Shown piece by piece: positions 21,620 through 31,650 of a DNA stretch of 32,363 nucleotides. This stretch comes from Amphimedon queenslandica (lineage: Eukaryota; Porifera; Demospongiae; Haplosclerida; Niphatidae). Both the position numbers and the translations under genes were made by a program. The stretch spans positions 28,853 through 61,215 of the forward strand of contig NW_003546657.1 of the NCBI RefSeq assembly GCF_000090795.2, read 5' to 3'. The first letter of the stretch is position 1. Each line of letters opens with the position of its first letter. The notes below the pieces were generated by a model. The model saw only the letters and a list, made by a program, of their open reading frames with translations. It was not told the origin of the DNA and searched no databases.

Positions 21620-22150
21620 CTTTCAATTAATCTGGAAATGGGTATCATTGATCTTAAATGCTCAGAGAATGTGTATACAAATCATGCCATCAGGATACCA
21701 TTAATTGTTAGTTTTATTAAAATAAAAAATAGAGCTATACAAAATTCTCATCCAAAGCATAATAAAGCCATGAAGTAAAAGCTAAGCTATCTATTCAATA
21801 CCATGAAACCTAATTATAGGATCTTGCCTTGTAGAATGTGTTTATAGTGAGAAAATAGGCTTAAATTACATTATCAATCTTACCTACCGCTTTCCACTCT
21901 TTTCTCTATTCATCTTCAGAACAAAATATACAACTTATCAACCAATCAAACGATTTTTCTCCTTTGTCTGATACTTAAAATAACAAAATAAACTTCTGAG
22001 CACTCAATAGAGCTAGCCACAATAATGTTTCAGCTGCTAACTATTGATTTTATTGGACAACAAGCCTATATTCATGAGTGATGATGTCATTCATTGGTGT
22101 TTATACAGTACCGTATATAATCTTCCTCTTTCGGTTATGTAGTATTAATT
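21620..22150. other. Upstream region of the P-element-like gene; no gene seen
   Basis: Presumed 5' flank of the minus-strand transposase. It is AT-rich with no recognisable coding frame. I searched for inverted repeats that would pair with sequence near 18640-18740 or 14.1 kb and mark the element's ends, and found none. Confidence 0.4.
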
Positions 22151-22159
22151 ATCTATGGT

Positions 22160-23720
22160 TTGACGGTACATATACTTATATTTGGTTTCAATGTTAGGAG
22201 TAATTTTGGTTGTAAGAGTTTTACAAAGGAAGTAAGAAAGAGCAACATAGCTCGGAACAAAATTTTAAAAAGAAATGCTAAAATTACAATAAGAGAAAGC
22301 AAATGGAAAATTAATGTAGCTAATAATAGATCAAACGCCCAAGCATACGACATAAGGCAGTGTAACAGGGTCAAAAGCAAAGCAAGAATGAAATAAAATC
22401 AGTAACAAGGATAAGCTTGCTGGCCTCTTCCAATTAGGCATTAAACGCAGTTTATGTATTGCAAAAATGTACAAATTGGTATTAAAAAAGGGTGCAAAAA
22501 TTAGTAAGTCCAATTGTTATTCTAAAAAACATATAATGCCAATCCAATCTCTAAAAAGACAGAATCCTTAAATAATTGAAGAGCAACATATTCTGCTGAT
22601 CCACCACCAAAGGAACAACAATCTAGAGATTGTTATGAAAAGAATCCAAAGTCCCAAAAAATAATGTCAAAGAAACTGTATCAAAAAAATTCTTTCCCCA
22701 AACAAGACTTGTTGAAGCGGCATTATGAAAATAGAGATGCAATATTACATGCAAGAAAAATTATGTATTTAAGATACAAATTTTCTAATTACGAAATGAA
22801 GATGGCACTAAATAAAGTAAATAAGAAGCATCTAAAAAAAGATTATGAACGTAACTATAGTCATATATTGTATAGACATTGTAATTACTCATTATCCACA
22901 GCAAATAGTGAAGCAAAGTATTATTTTACGAAAATTATTGTAGCATTGTATTACAGCCCCAAAATAGTTAATGATTTATTGCCATCAAGTATCAAAGGTA
23001 TAAATTTGAGAATGTATCCTATGACAGTAAAGGTAATGCTAGGTTGTTACAATCAGTTATGAAGAACAGATCCCACAAAGTAGGAGTATTGATACTTGCA
23101 TCAAATAACATTTGGAAATTGCAGTTAAATAGTTGCAGTGATTTTCGTGAACAGTGGCACACAAGGAATAGTAAGCATTATTTTTATGAATCAGCAAATT
23201 TGTATCAGATGATTTTGATAGCCATTTAGATAGTCCATTTGCAAACACAGTTGATACAAATGGCATCCGTTATGTCGCAGGGATGGTTAATGTATCATAT
23301 CATGATACAGTAGAAGAATGTAATGATGATCGTGACTCTAAAAATGACGATAAGAATAGAATGTACCCACAAATGGCACTGTAGAGACAGGTGAAAGCCT
23401 TTAGTTGAGAGTGACATTAGTTGTATGGTTGAAGTAGATGCTATTTTGATGAACCCATTATAGAAGTGAGGAAGGATTTAGATGCTGTAATGATAGTTGT
23501 AATAATCATTATATGACAAAATCCCTGCATCTTCAAGAAAAAGATCAAGTGCATGAACATGATTTCTGTGATATTGCAAATGCAATGGTAATTGTTAAAT
23601 AATGTTGAAAATAATTTGAAATATTCAAAAATTTTTCTGAAAGGATAGGTCATCCATTGTGTGTAGTAGTAATGCTACTGAATGTAAAAGTTTGCTGTGT
23701 ATTGCACGCAATGCATCTGC
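22160..23720 (+). pseudogene. Lys/Arg/Tyr-rich repeat-protein relic, unrecognised function
   Basis: Several consecutive plus frames look like one decayed protein. 22160-22396 is basic (RKSNIARNKILKRNAK). About 22590-23060 has RDCYEKNPKS and KKLYQKNSFPKQDLLKRHYE, a loose tandem (R/K)xxYxKNPxKxK pattern, then helical basic sequence. 23044-23220 has DFREQWHTRNSKHYFYES. Near 23700 a short ARNASAHYPLLRHLLKHF appears. I associate this order (RYxKNP repeats, an EQCHT...EPYFY-like motif, then HYPxLR) with a highly repeated family of sponge genomes, probably mobile, but cannot name it. Many stops lie between the segments. The intact piece, 22664-23062, is 132 codons. Confidence 0.4.
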
Positions 23721-24470
23721 TCATTATCCTTTGTTGAGACACCTTTTAAAACACTTTCATGTTTGCTAGAAATGCCCATTTAAAAATAAATATTACTGTT
23801 TTTTCTTGCTAATAATGATATAGAGCAATTGCTAAAATTAAAAATCAGAAAAGCCGATGAGACAGAGAATGATAATGTGTACTACGTACGGAAGCTGAAG
23901 ACAGTTTTTCACTTCTTGTTTCAAATCCCCAGTTCTTTCTTCAAAATTTTCACTTTCCACTGTGGGGCAACGACGGTGAGTGGCTAGTAAGGGGTGTGAC
24001 ACACTGGATATGCAAAATGAAGGCATCATAGGACTTGAACCATAGATGGATCTTGTGTTGCCTGGAGTAACTGTAAGTCCTGTAGATCCTACTGCTGGAA
24101 ACTTGTTGACGAAAAATGAAGTGATAGTTTTCTATTACTCTGCTGGCTACACTATGTTCAACATTTAGTAGCAAATCCCCATGGCTTCTTTCTTAGTGTG
24201 AAACATAATAGAAGGATCTGCTCTCAAGAAGTGGCACCTATTTAGATACAAGAAGACAATTAAATAAATGTAAGTTAAGCTATTTTGGTAAGTATTGATG
24301 TACTAAATATCACATTCATGATGATAGTGTGGCAGTCGGGAGTGGAAGTGGTTCTTTGCTTGGGTAGAGATTAATGTGGCAGATGCTTTGTATTTTACAT
24401 GCATTGACAGTGTGAAGGTATTGATTTGATCATCTTACATGTTACAGTTTTTTGTTTACAAAGATGTTGC
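23721..24470. other. No gene recognised
   Basis: Frequent stops in all frames. Some plus-frame text (for example around 24040-24170) may be further remnants of the flanking relics, but nothing can be named. Confidence 0.4.
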
Positions 24471-24479
24471 AATGAGGCT

Positions 24480-25550
24480 TCTTCCAATACTTGATCCCGA
24501 TGGTTCAATGCTGAAGTGAAAAAGAAGGCTCAAGAGGAAAATTCATTGTAGCAAATTTTTGGACACGTATAAAATGAGTACTGTGGTACATAATAGGGTC
24601 CGAATTATGCATGGCATTGCGACAAATATGACAAATTAAACAAATTTAGAATGTCTATTCATGGATGCATAGATGGGTACCTATATCAATGTATTATTAT
24701 TATACATGTTATTTGTACATAAAAACTAGATACTCACAATAAATTTTATGATTACACTGTGGAAGCACTAACAATGATGCACAAGTCATTGCTTAACTTT
24801 ATATTGATGCTGCAAGGATTGTAAATGGTAACTGAGTACTAATTGTTAGTGACATCAATGTAACATTTGCATAGATGCTCTTTAAAAAATAAGAACTCAT
24901 AGAGGGACGGAAAGTAGTGTTATTGCCTTCTTGCAACCCACATTAAGATCTTTCCATCAGTATGATATAGCTGGAGAAAAGAGCATTGCCAAGGAAAATC
25001 AACTTTAAATCAGGTCTGTCATACACAATGACTTATAATAATCATGATTTAGGGAATAGAGAATTGAAGCTTTTTGGGCACAGATACATTCACGTATGAC
25101 TTATTGGTGGATTACTTTATTTAAAGGAATGATCATTTCATTGAATTAAATAACATACACTCATGATGTAGGATTTTTTTGAGGAAGGCTCATTTAATGA
25201 CCCTTTGGAAGAGAAGACGTAAGATAAACAATTTATACTATTGATGATAATTGCATAGAGAACCTCTCAAGTTTTTTTTAACCCAGTTATTCAAAGGGAA
25301 ATTCACAATTTCACTAATGAATGGAACAGTCACTGTAGTTATGAAAGTTGCCTAGCTGAAACACATGGAGATATGCCAGATATTCCTTTTTATTGCGCAG
25401 AACAGTTTGGTAGTCATACTCTTTTGCTGCATGAAAATAAAATTAATTTCATTTCTGTTACTGTACATGCAAGTGCTACTGATTATAAATGCAGTTTCCA
25501 TGATTTCGTTCATTATGTTGTGGTACTTTACCACTCCTCCCATTATTTGT
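24480..25550 (+). pseudogene. DDE/RVE-fold integrase-like transposase relic
   Basis: Legible islands in the right order define the relic: DVAMRLLPILDPDGSMLK (about 24463-24516), a stop, KRRLKRK; GPNYAWHCDKYDKL and IHGCIDGY (24598-24671); NDAQVIA, stop, LYIDAARIV and LIVSD (24774-24860); DIAGEKS and GKSTLNQ (about 24965-25010); RIEAFWAQIHSRMTYWWITL (25061-25120); VIQREIHNFTNEWNSH, then DMPDIPFYCAEQFG (25285-25410). This matches a retroviral-integrase-fold family widespread in cnidarian, fish and sponge genomes, with candidate catalytic residues at WHxD, IVSD and RIE, all still readable. At least five stops or frame changes and a roughly 40-bp insert after GKSTLNQ show that it is dead. The superfamily (IS3EU- or Ginger-like) is not resolved. 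Confidence 0.65.
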
Positions 25551-26515
25551 AGTGATGAATTCAAGGAATTTGCACCCCTGGTTTCAAGTAAATTAACTAT
25601 TGTATGCCCACCACAGACTGTACAAAATGCAATTGTACTATTAATTTTGTTACTGAGAAAAATTGAATCATTTATTTAATTATAATGTGATTAAATGATG
25701 TTAGAGAAATGTTAAGTGATTAATGATAATATATATTATAGAAACAGTTTAAGATTATTGTCAAGGTAATAAATGAAATAATGATAATAATGGAAGACTG
25801 AGTCACTTAATCAAGTTGAGCCATGAGTAACTTAACTAGGCTGACAATTTGGACAAACATGAAAATGATAAGTTACTGCATCATTTGCTGTAAAGGAAAA
25901 TTCTGAATGAGGTCCATGCTGATAGCTGCACTTGCACTTGTGACAAGTGGCTGTTTTAACTACAAATAAGTAAAAAGTTTGAGTGAAACACTGATACCAC
26001 CCAAGTTTTTTTCAATCATTATCGTGCTCATCAGTAGGTGTAACTGCAGAATAAGGATTCGTTAGCAATGAAGGTGATCTACATGTAGTTCCACTTTCAG
26101 ACTACAAAGAGGTGCTTACACTCACACAGTAAATACAAAAAACTAACATTGGTTTCATTGCTACTATCAAAATAACTAGGCGAATGTAGAATATTGAAGG
26201 GTCGAACACAAGCTAGCATGACAATACGCAACATTTAGATGTCACAGAGGCTAATGTTGTCAAAATAAATGTAAATGATACACGTGCAGAGCATTGCAGA
26301 ACTGGCAACTTTCATGCATTGACGGAAATTTTATAGCTCTCTCTTCTAGCTCCATTAGCAGTGAAGAATCTCAGTTCTAACTTTAATAGGTATAATTTAA
26401 TTTTAAATGAGCTTAGCATTAGTAAGCAATATAATGTCTAAAATACATGCATGCACATACATGTATGATCCAATCAGAAATATTGTAGAAGCTACCATTA
26501 TCACTAATAGTTAAT

Positions 26516-26590
26516 ATGTCACATTCATACTTATAACAGGTACTTGCTTGGCACAAGGACGGCAATGTGGTGTTAGATAGTGAGGTTTGA
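26516..26590 (+). repeat. Dispersed repeat, copy A
   Basis: Shares TGTCACATTCATA, AGGTAC, and ACAAGGACGGCAATGTGGTG with copy B. Looser similarity continues to about 26760, where ACATTGCTTGCTTTTG matches the same motif about 180 bp past the core of copy B. Confidence 0.55.
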
Positions 26591-27134
26591 TGTGATTGGT
26601 AATAATGTTTGTTCACAATTACTGTGAGTTGACATTGCTTGCTTTTGTTTTGCATTGTATTATTATGCTTTACAGGTAATTGCAGCTGGAAGTAATTTGC
26701 TAATTCAGCAATAGTTATGCTTGATTTTGGAATGTGCAATATAATTAAATGCAATTCTGTATTTACTGTATATTCGTTTGATGATTAGCCACAGTAAGTA
26801 ATTTCTTTACTCTATATAAATAAATGTTTGCCAATGCATCTTTTGTTGTGTGCATGCATGTTCTCATTAACAATACAAAAATAATTTTTTTGCACATTAG
26901 AATGTATTTATGTGGTCTATTAATGTATATCTGAATAATGCAGGTCTCGTAAAAGAAACATGATTCAGGATGGCATGAGTCAGCAAATTGAACGGTGTAT
27001 GTCTAAATTACATGTACATATACTTGTATAATTCAATCATAGCTCAATATGCATTGTGGAGCTATAAATGTCATATGTATATTAATTGTTGATAAAAGCA
27101 TGTATGCGACTCTTAATTTGTTAGTACATGTATA

Positions 27135-27338
27135 ATTTCACATTCATAACTTACGTAGGTACATATTTTAAACAAGGACTGCAATGTGGTGTCAAAGAAT
27201 AAGGTCAGACTTGGGAAGAGACTTAGATGAGGTGTTATTCCTCTTTGTGAGCAGATGTATCCTTTTAGTGGCTTTTAATGCATGTTTGTGACAAGCATAA
27301 GTTATATAACGCATATACATGTACATCTTTAGTATAGC
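27135..27338 (+). repeat. Dispersed repeat, copy B
   Basis: Contains ACAAGGACTGCAATGTGGTG, AGGTCAGACTTGG, TTTAGTGGCTTTTAATGCAT and ACATGTACAT in the same order as copy C, with scattered substitutions. Probably the 3' flank of a lost PIF/Harbinger copy, since copy C begins at the end of a Harbinger transposase. Confidence 0.6.
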
Positions 27339-27558
27339 ATATATAGCCAGTGTGTTAACATTGCTTGCTGTTGATAATGTTTCTTTCTTACTTTGCTTTA
27401 AAGCATTTATGGCTGCAAATGATTTATTGATGTAGCAATAAGGTGTTATGTATTACTTTCATAGCATGGTGAATGTCTAAGGCTATTGTCTATTTCATTT
27501 GTTGTACTTAAATTAATTTCTAATCAATAATCATCATTGTAACATTATGTATTAATTG

Positions 27559-27729
27559 TAGCACAGTAAGTAGGACTGTATAAGATATATCAGACCCGAA
27601 GCCAAAGCTGACAGTTTTTAAATCTCTATATCAGCCCGAGGTGAAGCTGAGGGCTGATATGGAGACTGAAACAACTGAAATTGAGGCCACAGGTCTAATA
27701 TATTCCATAAAGTCTCGCTTACTGTGCTA
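27559..27729. mobile_element. 171-bp foldback (palindromic) MITE
   Basis: The ends are perfect inverted repeats of TAGCACAGTAAG. Pairing continues inward through GACT, ATATA(T)(C/T)AGACC and GCC to a central hairpin whose arms are TATCAGCCC and GGGCTGATA around a GAGGTGAAGCTGA loop. Nearly the whole element can fold on itself. TA at each border fits a TA target. No coding frame. If transcribed, it would form a long imperfect hairpin RNA. Confidence 0.75.
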
Positions 27730-27779
27730 TAACACATTTATCGGATAGTACCCTTGACACTGAGCTGGACAGCCATTTC

Positions 27780-27823
27780 TATTTTGTTGTGCGCATGCGT
27801 AATAAATACCACGTGGTCCAAAA
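27780..27823 (+). promoter_or_regulatory. Possible promoter: NRF1-like site and E-box
   Basis: Just before the ATG at 27824 lie GCGCATGCG (27791-27799), close to the NRF1 palindrome GCGCATGCGC, and CCACGTGG (27809-27816), which contains a CACGTG E-box. Both GC-rich palindromes are rare in this AT-rich window, and their place within 35 bp of a plausible start suggests a core promoter. This is motif evidence only. Confidence 0.45.
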
Positions 27824-28133
27824 ATGGAGGATATGCTGAACGAGCCACCATAAAAGAAGTCAAGATTATCCCTTGGTGAAAGTTGTAATCGTTTTATGTG
27901 TCACAAAACATAAATTATCAATGGCAAAAAGAGGTTGTGTTCCTAATAATACGTCTAGAAGCATGAAATGGGGCGTTTCTAATTTTGACTCGTGGCTCAC
28001 AAACCAATCAACAACAGCATGTATCAGAAGCCATAGCATGTTTCTGAAGCCGTTGCATGTTTTTCCAGTAATCAACAATCTGAATTTGAGCTATGACCTT
28101 TGTCTTTGGCTGATTACACTTCTAAAGAACTAA
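27824..28133 (+). pseudogene. DUF3504/Crypton-like protein, N-terminal fragment
   Basis: From ATG 27824 the first frame reads MEDMLNEPP, a stop, then KKSRLSLGESCNRF. A frame change then leads to MAKRGCVPNNTSRSMKWGVSNFDSWL (27920-27997). This order, a PPKKxRLSLG-like leader followed by VPxNTxxSxxWxVxxFxxW, is what I recall at the start of DUF3504 proteins, the Crypton tyrosine-recombinase-derived group related to ZMYM2/QRICH1-type genes. The recombinase domain itself is not found downstream, so the piece is truncated. The stop and frame change mark it as dead. The assignment is from pattern memory and is moderate. Confidence 0.45.
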
Positions 28134-29085
28134 GCACATTTACTCAAAGCACTACAACAACTAAATTGGAGTATGTGGATGAATAAACAAAAGGAATTGT
28201 CAGTAATCAAGGACAAGTAAGTGGATGTGTAATTAACATATGAGTTAACTGTAGCTTTAAAGACTCTTGCACTTATTATGTATCATTGTGTTCAATCATT
28301 TACTCTCTTGCACCATTTCATTCATTTTTATCAAATCCATTGTATTGTGCTTCATTAAATTGTTTTTATAAAGTGTGTTGGAGGTCTGTTATATAATCAT
28401 AACACACATGTGGTTAAGGGAGGTCATTGTACATAGTAAGATAGAATATTTTTAGGTTCCATAGTTTTGTTATTGTGTTTTAGATTATGATCCAAGGCTA
28501 TAATTCTTTTTGATGATTAACATTGATTATCTGATTAAGAATGGCCATGGTATGTATTTTCTTTACTCATTAATATAATTAGATGCTGACCCTTTCTTTG
28601 TTAAATAGTGTTTGGTTAATTTCGCTTTAACTTTTTAGTTACTTGAGTTTTATATTCACTGATTTCAGATAACTCCAACTCTTCATCGTACAACAAGGTT
28701 GTTATACAATCAGATTATGATATTTACCGTAATTGGAGGTACTTTCAATTGGGTTATATCTGATATGACTTTTTATCTATTTCCTGATGCTTTCTGATCA
28801 TATCAAATTGTATAAAATAATGAAAATTTCTGATGAATAATGTGTGTAGTCCTAATATTTAAATTCTTAAAAATTTTCATTTAAAAATTTTTCAGAGCCT
28901 TCTTTAACAGTTGAAAATAACTCCAATTACAGTAGCAGATTAATTTAGTGAGTTTTTTGGGTGATTGGTATATTTCTGCCTACTTTGCTTTGACGAAATC
29001 ACCACATTTAATCCTCATCAAATTAACCTGCTATATACAGTATGAAATAAAGGCCATGGTATACAAATATAATGAAATCACTTCA
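28134..29085. other. No gene recognised
   Basis: AT-rich spacer before the Harbinger exon. It may contain the intron and lost N-terminal part of that transposase; no coding island was identified. Confidence 0.45.
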
Positions 29086-29089
29086 TAGG

Positions 29090-29613
29090 TACCACAGACA
29101 AATCAAGTGTGGGAAGCTATTGCAAGACGATATGAGCAGCTTTTGAGTTTCAATAATTGTATTGGCACTTTGGACGGTAAACATATCAAATTCAAACCAC
29201 CTCACAACAGCGGATCCGATTACAATAACTACAAGCTCTTTTTTAGCCTTCTTTTTGTGGCAATTGTAGATAAGGATTATAGATTTATTTACAATGACAT
29301 TGGCTGCAATGGATGAATCTCAGATCGTGGAGTATTTAAAAACTGTAGTATGTATAACGCCCTTTGAAACTAATCAGCTGAATTTTCCCACGCCTACTAC
29401 ATTACCTGGATTGAGTAAAAATGTTCCATATGTTTTAGTAGCTGATGACGCTTACTCTTTAAGCAAATATCTGATGAAATCTTATAGCCAAACTTGCTTT
29501 ATTATAGAATAGGACATTTAACTATAGGCTCAGCAGAGTAAGACAAACAGTGGAAACCATATTTGAAATACTATTGAATTGTTTTCGAGACTCCATATCA
29601 GCCATTGCAACGT
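29090..29613 (+). pseudogene. PIF/Harbinger transposase (DDE core legible, frame-broken)
   Basis: An acceptor-like ACTTCATAG precedes an exon reading VPQTNQVWEAIARRYEQLLS, then NNCIGTLDGKHI with the first catalytic aspartate, and NSGSDYNNYK. NG is followed by TGA (29314-29316, family arginine), then ISDRGVFKNCSMYNAL. A one-base frame change near 29365 leads to NFPTPTTLPGLSKNVPYVLV and ADDAYSLSKYLMK, with the second aspartate. A second change near 29510 leads to FNYRLSRVRQTVETIFEILL, with the catalytic glutamate. The frame stops after 29600. All three acidic residues survive, so decay is recent relative to the Gypsy fragments. The N-terminal half is missing. Active elements of this class need a Myb/SANT-like partner protein; one is encoded 2 kb downstream but looks like part of a different element. 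Confidence 0.85.
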
Positions 29614-29768
29614 GGTTCTAAAGAGTGAGGTCTGACTTGGAATGAAACTTATAAGGTGAAGGTGACGTTCTTCTATGTGAGCACCTGTATCTTGTTAGTG
29701 GTTTGTAATGTATGTTTGTTACATACATAAGGTTTATCATGCATGTACATGTACATTTTTAGTACCAT
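29604..29768 (+). repeat. Dispersed repeat, copy C (Harbinger 3' flank)
   Basis: Overlaps the final codons of the Harbinger transposase and continues as the same repeat seen at 27135-27338: GCAACGTGGTTCTAAAG, AGGTCTGACTTGG, TATGTGAGCACCTGTAT, TTAGTGG, and ACATGTACAT. Confidence 0.6.
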
Positions 29769-30575
29769 AATTTGCCTTTTTTTCGTAAAAAAATTATTTC
29801 TTTAAGAAAAATTGAAGTAGATATATATTCGTCTTCTTATAGTGTACGAAAATTTTTACACTCTGAAAATTTAGCTTTTCTTGCCATAGTTGTGCAATCA
29901 CAGCACAATGCCAAAAAAGAACAATAATTATTACTTACAGTTCTTTTAATTTCACTGATATTTCCTCAAAAAGAGGCTGTTTTGTGATCGACATATTGTA
30001 TTCATATTACAAATCATTCAATAACAACTGTTATAATATGATAATGTAACTCCTTATAAAGCTATTATAAGTATACTGTGCATCTCTGAGACACTACCAC
30101 TAGTACTGCGCAGCAGCTATACAGCTGGTCTTATTCAAACAATGGTAGTTCTGTGGTTTCTTAATGTCCATTTATAAGTTTTCTTGGCTACAATTAAGGT
30201 ATGTAAGCATAAATTACATCTTGGTCTACAATACATGAAGTTGAAAGATATCTTCTTTTGAAGAAAGATATTTCTAAAATAAAAATAACAAGATTTTACT
30301 GTATAGTGTGACTATGTCAATGACTACTCAAATTTTCTTCTTGAAGAGTCATTGCAGGGTGTGTTGTAAGGTTCTAGGATAGCAGAAGTATCAATGTTCT
30401 CACCATGAATCCCTACTAAAGAGTTTACGAGTCGATTTGTCTAGCAATAGTCCCGAAATCCATCGCACTATTTCTGTAACTGTTGCTATTTATCTGCAAA
30501 CAAGCGTGTGTATGGTGAGCAAAGCTGTGCTACCTGAAGCCCAATTCAATGGCTTCCTCATAGTGAAACAAGCTG
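29769..30575. other. No gene recognised
   Basis: AT-rich spacer without a convincing coding frame. Confidence 0.5.
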
Positions 30576-30579
30576 TACT

Positions 30580-31370
30580 GTCTGCGATGTTAAATGTAAA
30601 GGAGGAAGACCAAAGAAGAAGTCATCAAGTGGTCGTTCATCAGCTATCAGTACACACATCAGATCAGTTGCCTTACCAATTTTATCATTCACTCTTGATC
30701 AATTGGTAGACAACAACTACAAAGATAATGTGATGTATAGTTCTTGTAAGGCATCTGTTTACAAACCTGTAGAGGTTCTACCATACGAATCCCAGTACTG
30801 TTGCAACTGTGCCTTTTTCCCTCTCTTTCTCTTCTTTCTTCACCTCTTGTATTTGTTCGTGTATCCAAGAGTCCTTGATAGTTCCTTTACAAAACCTTCA
30901 TCCATTGCAGAGAAGACATTCAGTGGCTTGTATGCGAGGTGTAACATCTGTGGAACAAATGTTAAAGTTGATTTGCTTAAAGTTAATTGCCCACTGACAA
31001 GAAAAGTCGCAGAGAGGAGCTGAATACAGCTGTGTCTGAATTGCTTCACCAATCACACCAGACAATCACTGTATTAACACGAGGAAGCATATGTGCATAG
31101 TGTTAATTTTCACCAAATCAATGCTTTTAGCCAATTAGTTTAACTAAAGTCTCTACCTTTAGTCCAATCTGATATGGCTTCACAATGTACTTTGCGTCAG
31201 TGAAGAAAAGAGTTGCCAAAACTGTGGGTGAAAGCAAGCACCAGATTGCTGATGAGATCAGAATGATCCCTAAACAGGAGAGAGAGGAGATACTGACAGA
31301 AATGAAATTTACAATTGATGCATCTCCAGAGCAATGTCTAGGCGTGAAGGCTGATTTATGCCTGCCATGA
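30580..31370 (+). pseudogene. Cys-rich protein relic, repeat-associated, function unknown
   Basis: A plus-strand frame from about 30577 gives CTVCDVKCKGGRPKKKSSSG, then SVALPILSFTLDQLVDNNYK, then cysteines in SSCKAS and SQYCCNC. Its end lies in the 30703-31023 frame with CNICGTNVKVDLL and NCPLTRKV. A one-base shift near 31015 continues as ELNTAVSELLHQSHQTITVL. A separate island at 31185-31370 reads KRVAKTVGESKHQIADEIRM and PEQCLGVKADLCLP. I associate this order (N-terminal CxxC with GRPxKK, FTLDxL, then a C-terminal E-R-x-x-I...C/A-x-x-x-KADLxxPW motif) with repeated proteins of sponges and cnidarians, but cannot name a function. Frame changes indicate decay. Confidence 0.4.
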
Positions 31371-31465
31371 AATAAACAGACTCATGAGAAGGTACTGTTA
31401 GTAAATGTATGTGCACAGTACATGTATTGTTTAATTACATGTATGCAGTGGTACATCTTCCCTAT

Positions 31466-31640
31466 AACCCCGTTTACACGAAGCCCCTAAAGCGGTTCGA
31501 AACCAGTTTGAGAGATAAACCGGTTTATGTGTATACACTTCAAAGCGCTTTGAAAGCGGCTTATCTAAACCACCTCAAGTACGTGGTTTAGAAGCAATTT
31601 AAAGTGGTTTAAACACCTGCGAAATAACCACGAACAGCTG
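31466..31640. mobile_element. Probable left terminus of a DNA transposon with subterminal repeats
   Basis: ACCCCGTTTACACGAAGCCC (31466-31485) looks like a transposon end of the GTTTACACG type. Over the next 130 bp the motif AAACC(G/A)(C/G) and its complement recur: AGCGGTTCGAAACC, TAAACCGGTTTA, AAAGCGCTTTGAAAGCGG, TAAACCACC, GTGGTTTAG, AAAGTGGTTTAAAC. Dense mirrored copies next to a Myb/SANT-like gene suggest binding sites for that protein. The other end is outside the window. Confidence 0.5.
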
Positions 31641-31650
31641 CTAAGGAACA

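Larger units (their letters stand above)
25560..27555. other. No gene; contains two Harbinger-flank repeat copies
   Basis: AT-rich noncoding DNA. Apart from the dispersed repeat copies listed separately (26516-26590 and 27135-27338, both with similar sequence further downstream), nothing is recognised. Confidence 0.5.

Noticed and set aside
28702-28815. Inverted repeat TTATACAAT...ATTGTATAA
   Set aside because: Short, imperfect, and in AT-rich sequence where such pairs arise easily; no target duplication seen.
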